Positions 62,679 to 64,000 of a stretch of DNA of 64,000 nt are shown here, in pieces (positions within the stretch are counted from its first letter, which is position 1; the number at the start of each line of letters is the position of its first letter). A model generated the notes under the pieces. That model worked only from the letters and a program-made list of their open reading frames with translations, was not told where the DNA came from and did no database searches. The stretch is from the NCBI GenBank assembly GCA_023664605.1, contig JAMPFF010000012.1, positions 1 to 64,000 of the forward strand, in the 5' to 3' direction. Source of the stretch: Clostridium sp. GTDB taxonomy: Bacteria; Bacillota; Clostridia; Lachnospirales; Lachnospiraceae. A program made the translations under genes and the position numbers.

Positions 62679-63377
62679 TCAACAATACGCCACAAAAGCC
62701 GCAAATATTTTCCTGCTGCTTTCATCTTTTTGATGGGAAAATTCGGGATGCCACTGCACTCCCCAGACAAAGTTTTTCGATTCCATACATACAGCTTCCA
62801 CAATCCCATCTTCCGACACTGCCATAACCTGTAATCCGGGAGCTATCATTTTAACAGCCTGATGGTGATAGCTGTTTACCCCAATCACATCTGTCCGTAA
62901 CAGATGATACAAAGCGGAATCTCTCATAATCTTTACCGTATGGCATACCTCATCATAAGGCGGCGGCATATGATGCTCTATCTTAGACGGATGCTGCAAG
63001 GGGATATCCTGATACAAGTTTCCGCCCAAAGCCGCATTGATAAACTGGATGCCGCGGCATATGCCAAGAACCGCCTTATCGTGTGCAAGGGCATAGTCAA
63101 GAACCTGTTTTTCCAACTTATCCCTCATCTCACAGCTTGCAACGAGCTCCGGTATCGGTTTTTCTCCATACATTTCCGGAGAGACGTCATGACCGCCCGT
63201 AAATAAAAATCCACCGCACAAATCGCACAGTTGCACAACTTCCTCACCATCCGCTTTCATTGGAAAAATAATCGGCAGTCCGCCAGCTTCCGCAATGCCG
63301 TCAAGATAGCCCGGCAGCATCCAAAGACTTTCCTTTTCATCATCCCATAGGGGTAATATACCAATTACTTTTTTCAT
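62679..63377 (-). CDS. Gamma-glutamyl-gamma-aminobutyrate hydrolase family (C26) protein
   Basis: A 232-residue class I glutamine amidotransferase-like hydrolase of the PuuD/peptidase C26 type. The nucleophile Cys is in AVLGICRGIQ (about residue 104), the oxyanion-loop is in FLFTGGHDVSP, and the His-Glu pair is in GVQWHPEFS. Members hydrolyse gamma-glutamyl amides, for example gamma-glutamyl-GABA or other gamma-glutamyl conjugates. It is cytoplasmic. AAGGCGG precedes the ATG. It is between the truncated aspartoacylase-like gene and ldh on the same strand. Confidence 0.9.
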   Translation of the reverse strand: MKKVIGILPLWDDEKESLWMLPGYLDGIAEAGGLPIIFPMKADGEEVVQLCDLCGGFLFTGGHDVSPEMYGEKPIPELVASCEMRDKLEKQVLDYALAHDKAVLGICRGIQFINAALGGNLYQDIPLQHPSKIEHHMPPPYDEVCHTVKIMRDSALYHLLRTDVIGVNSYHHQAVKMIAPGLQVMAVSEDGIVEAVCMESKNFVWGVQWHPEFSHQKDESSRKIFAAFVAYC

Positions 63378-63448
63378 CTGTCAATACCGCCTTATCAAAT
63401 CAACTTGTTATACAGCTTATTTTCCCTGTAAAAATTCTTTTCATAAAT

Positions 63449-64000
63449 TCACACCATACGATATATCAGCTTAAACACTGCCGTATCCGCATAGGTAAGC
63501 GGCTCGTTATGGGCAAAAAATACAATGCCGTCCACCGGGGATTTTAAAATCTCTTTTACTTCTCCCTCGTAAGGGTCTATAATGCGGGCAAGAATCTGTT
63601 CTTTTAAAACCTCTTCGCCTACCTTGACCGCCGACTCAAAGATGCCCGATACACCGGTACGCACCGATATCATATCCGTATCCTGCACCACATGGGAGAT
63701 ATAACCCTCATGTCCGTGATAGTCCACAATTCCTTCTTTCGATAAAAAAGTAAGGATGCTGTGGACCGCCGACGCAGCGCTTTCTTTATCAATGCTTACG
63801 GTTGTCGTCGTATACAGGCTGAACGCATGGGTTTCCCATATCTGCCAGTTATAATTTAACGTAGTCGTATCATAAGGGCGCGGGTTTCTCACCACCACAT
63901 AGGGCATACCGAATTTCTTTGCCAGTTCCACATCCTCGAAACCGGTTTTCATCATCCGCACATGGGGCGTAAAATTCCCCGGCATATAGAAAGATGATAG
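63449..64000 (-). CDS. Succinylglutamate desuccinylase/aspartoacylase family protein, partial
   Basis: The 3' part of a gene that continues beyond the right edge; about 183 codons are visible and the frame is open to the end. It has NPRPYDTTTLNYNWQIW and WETHAFSLYT, with the C-terminal beta-sandwich-like region typical of the AstE/AspA (M14-like) superfamily. The zinc-binding HxxE region would be off the edge. It probably deacylates an N-acyl amino acid. Stop at 63449. Confidence 0.75.
   Translation of the reverse strand, partial: LSSFYMPGNFTPHVRMMKTGFEDVELAKKFGMPYVVVRNPRPYDTTTLNYNWQIWETHAFSLYTTTTVSIDKESAASAVHSILTFLSKEGIVDYHGHEGYISHVVQDTDMISVRTGVSGIFESAVKVGEEVLKEQILARIIDPYEGEVKEILKSPVDGIVFFAHNEPLTYADTAVFKLIYRMV

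Overview
The window looks like chromosomal DNA of a motile, anaerobic, Gram-positive Lachnospiraceae-type Firmicute. The evidence is strong GGAGG ribosome sites, Bacillus-type sigma-D flagellar promoters, FliW/CsrA control, tandem FlgK paralogues, a SARP-type response regulator, LplB/LplC-type sugar permeases without their own ATPase, LPXTG anchoring and Rpn-family genes. This is inference from gene content; no rRNA or tRNA is present.

Layout. (1) 1-15.5 kb, flagellar late genes, nearly all on the minus strand. flgM-flgN-flgK-flgK2-flgL-fliW-csrA reads leftwards from a sigma-D promoter near 15.49 kb. flaG-fliD-fliS-fliT-like reads from a second one near 3.51 kb. A third, at the left edge, probably drives a flagellin gene outside the window. 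Four glycosyltransferases sit between the two operons (three paralogous GT-B enzymes and one GT2) and are likely flagellin-glycosylation enzymes. (2) 15.5-18.6 kb: a soluble hybrid histidine kinase, a soluble LytS-type kinase and a REC-SARP regulator in one tight operon just upstream of flgM. (3) 18.6-30.0 kb: a rhamnogalacturonan-I oligosaccharide locus with a GH105 unsaturated hydrolase, a CE12 acetylesterase with an SLH-like tail, a GH112 phosphorylase (probably galactosyl-rhamnose phosphorylase), rhamnose mutarotase, a TIM-barrel isomerase, an AraC regulator and an ABC importer. (4) 30.0-36.5 kb: a mixed accessory stretch with an MFS efflux gene behind an 8-codon leader, an ADA2-like adenosine deaminase, two unknown genes, a tyrosine recombinase and a small His-rich secreted protein.

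(5) 36.5-52.8 kb: a sortase-pilus operon. Reading leftwards it encodes a giant (about 3,815 aa if in frame) LRR surface protein, a signal peptidase I, a major LPATG pilin, a class C sortase, and a protein that joins a pilin-like LPQTG module to a complete sortase domain. The giant gene is one base out of frame at a run of eight G residues just after its signal peptide, so the pilus tip/adhesin may be phase variable and OFF in this sequence. (6) 52.9-64 kb: two divergent PD-(D/E)XK-like genes with coiled-coil tails, a polysaccharide deacetylase, two unknown genes that may have sigma-D promoters, a Fic protein, a membrane protein, a methyltransferase, L-lactate dehydrogenase, a class-I-amidotransferase-like hydrolase and a truncated aspartoacylase-type gene at the right edge.

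The strongest candidates for something undescribed are the pilin-sortase fusion and the poly-G switch controlling the giant adhesin in the same operon.
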